From NCBI GenBank assembly GCA_903908715.1, contig CAIVSY010000106.1, forward strand, positions 16,926 through 80,925: a stretch of 64,000 nt of DNA, read 5' to 3'. The notes under the pieces are model-generated. The model was not told the origin of the DNA and searched no databases. It saw only the letters and a list, made by a program, of their open reading frames with translations. Shown in pieces: positions 63,021 through 64,000 of this stretch (positions within the stretch are counted from its first letter, which is position 1; every line of letters starts with the position of its first letter). This DNA comes from an uncultured bacterium. GTDB lineage: Bacteria > Verrucomicrobiota > Kiritimatiellia > CAIKKV01 > CAITUY01. Made by a program: the position numbers and the translations under genes.

Positions 63021-63393
63021 AAGAACACCACTCAGCACATGGCAGAAAAAGGACCCTTCACGCGTGCCGTCATGCGCATTCAGGAAATCCATCAGGACAA
63101 TGCGCCACAAAGCAACTCATAATAGACGGCATAATGATGGAGTCAATGGACAAATGATCCTTCCGAACGTTATGACCCTTTTCGAGGAGAGCTCTTGCAG
63201 AACCTTGGCGGCGGCAAGAGATTGCCGCCCTCAAGTTCCTGTGTTGATTGGATGATAAATGGAAGGGCGCAATCCCTTGCATCCGCTCTTGCAGGGGTTT
63301 TTGCAGGTTCTGAATTCTGGCTTCTGGATTCTGGCTTCAACCATCAACCATTAACCATTCCTTGTCCCCTTCCCCGCTCCCCATCCCCGCCCC
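63021..63393. other. 373-bp intergenic region with repeat copy B
   Basis: The gap between the GH141-like gene and the Pmp-like gene contains the repeat copy B (63196-63305). It also holds a T/C-rich direct-repeat-like stretch with GAATTCTGGCTTCTGGATTC and two tandem CAACCATTAACCATT-like units at about 63310-63360. I see no convincing open reading frame, promoter or terminator. Confidence 0.55.
63196..63305. repeat. palindromic short repeat, copy B (REP/MITE-like)
   Basis: This 110-bp element aligns end to end with copy A at 55400. It has imperfect terminal inverted repeats TGCAGAACC and GGGGTTTTTGCA. Internal hairpins are GGCGGCAA-GAGA-TTGCCGCC (perfect) and GGGCGCAA-TCCC-TTGCATCC (G-T wobbles). 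The arms differ from copy A at several places, but the pairing is partly kept by compensating changes. Confidence 0.82.
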
Positions 63394-64000
63394 CTACCTC
63401 ACCATCAGCAGGGTCCCGCTGAGCAGAGTCTTGGAGGCCTGTGCCGTCCCGCCATAGGCTCCCATATTGATCCTCCGCCCGTTCGGCTGTGGCTCATCCC
63501 GGACGGAATCCGAAGGATCGCCGGCATCGATGCAGGGGCTCGTGACACTGTCCCGCACCCAGGTCCCGCCCACCGGGTCCCACCGCCCGCCCTTGCTCTT
63601 CAGGTGCAGGTCCGTCCCGCCCGCAAACACCGGATCGGCACTGATGGTGTCCAACCCCAATTGGATAACGCCCGCATTCGTTGCCACCACATGGGGCGAG
63701 CTTTGCCCCGTGAGATCGCTGTACGTGACACTCACCGTCCCGCCAGCAACATAAAGCTCATGTCCATATCCTGAAGCGGCCCCCACGCGGTTGGTCCAGA
63801 AAATCGAGTTCTTCACGTTTAACGTCCCATTGGTTATATAGATCGCGCCGCCGTACCCCTTCGGCTGGATGAACCCGTTGTCCGTGAACGTACAGTTCAC
63901 CACCGTCGCCGTGCCCGACGCCGGCAGATCAACGTAAAGCCCACCACCATAGCTCGAACTGGGATCGCTGCCAGACGTCTTGTTGGCCCGGAAGATACAA
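63394..64000 (-). CDS. Pmp-like surface beta-helix protein, C-terminal part (5' truncated)
   Basis: The reading frame is open to the right edge, so only about 200 C-terminal residues are seen. Pmp-type GGG/GGAI and FxxN repeats occur (SYGGGLYVDLP, NCTFTDNG, YGGAIYITNGTLNVKNSIFW), then the choice-of-anchor Q end (SPCIDAGDPSD, GRRINMGAYGGTAQAS). Such proteins are large secreted or surface adhesins or glycan-binding proteins with tandem beta-helix turns. The chain ends 24 residues past the INMGAYGG motif, so no autotransporter barrel is present. The size and N-terminus are not visible. Confidence 0.78.
   Translation of the reverse strand, partial: CIFRANKTSGSDPSSSYGGGLYVDLPASGTATVVNCTFTDNGFIQPKGYGGAIYITNGTLNVKNSIFWTNRVGAASGYGHELYVAGGTVSVTYSDLTGQSSPHVVATNAGVIQLGLDTISADPVFAGGTDLHLKSKGGRWDPVGGTWVRDSVTSPCIDAGDPSDSVRDEPQPNGRRINMGAYGGTAQASKTLLSGTLLMVR

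Noticed and set aside
1..64000. CRISPR arrays, tRNA or rRNA genes, prophage, insertion sequences
   Set aside because: I looked at all gaps and saw no direct-repeat arrays, cloverleaf sequences, integrase or transposase motifs. The only repeat element is the short palindromic one.

Overview
The window looks like a chromosomal segment of a Gram-negative, polysaccharide-degrading bacterium, most likely from the PVC superphylum (Kiritimatiellota/Verrucomicrobiota-like). The envelope is diderm: there is LpxA, a heptosyltransferase-type GT9, LspA and several lipobox proteins. Many secreted parallel beta-helix and CBM9-like proteins sit beside Gfo/Idh/MocA oxidoreductases, with no SusC/SusD genes and no sulfatases. 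The taxonomic call is inference from gene content, because no rRNA gene is present.

Region 1 (1-23 kb) is a carbohydrate-use island. A truncated FucI/AraA-like isomerase and an FGGY sugar kinase lie on the + strand. Facing them is a long minus-strand series, read from 23 kb down to 2.8 kb: Gfo/Idh oxidoreductase, secreted tandem CBM9-like protein, TIM-barrel isomerase, D-2-hydroxyacid dehydrogenase, DUF6259-like TIM-barrel protein, CBM9/beta-helix lipoprotein, GH94 cellobiose phosphorylase, PHP hydrolase, second Gfo/Idh oxidoreductase, nitrilase-like amidohydrolase, GH20-like hexosaminidase and a GH2 glycosidase carrying a C-terminal GNAT acetyltransferase. The picture is surface capture and cleavage of a glycan, then phosphorolysis, oxidation and isomerisation in the cytoplasm.

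Region 2 (23.3-48 kb) is core genome. A TPR lipoprotein, cvpA-like gene and dnaG are followed by two uncharacterised genes behind a near-consensus promoter and a SpoU-type methyltransferase. An FMN-riboswitch-controlled operon ribBA-ribH-nusB-ftsY-ribD-ribE comes next. Further on are GT9, an EEP hydrolase, pyrF, an exported DEDDh exonuclease, dksA-lspA-miaA-radC-lpxA, thrS-infC (infC starts at AUU), malic enzyme-dus, rpmB, and a coiled-coil protein with a small lipoprotein. Three intrinsic terminators are clear.

Region 3 (48-64 kb) is a second, all-minus-strand carbohydrate island. It holds a 1.44-kb-residue heparinase II/III-like protein with duplicated C-terminal modules, a GH29-like TIM barrel, three secreted beta-helix proteins related to the 13.3-15.8 kb lipoprotein (two are a tandem duplication), a GH141-like beta-helix enzyme without an obvious signal peptide, and the end of a Pmp-like surface protein. 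Two copies of a ~108-bp palindromic repeat with terminal inverted repeats bracket the 55-63 kb part.

The best candidates for new biology are the four-member beta-helix family with its invariant linker motif, the GH2-GNAT fusion, the exported complete DEDDh exonuclease, the H1-like tail on the DksA-family protein, and the mobile-looking short repeat. No tRNA, rRNA, CRISPR array, prophage or insertion sequence was found.
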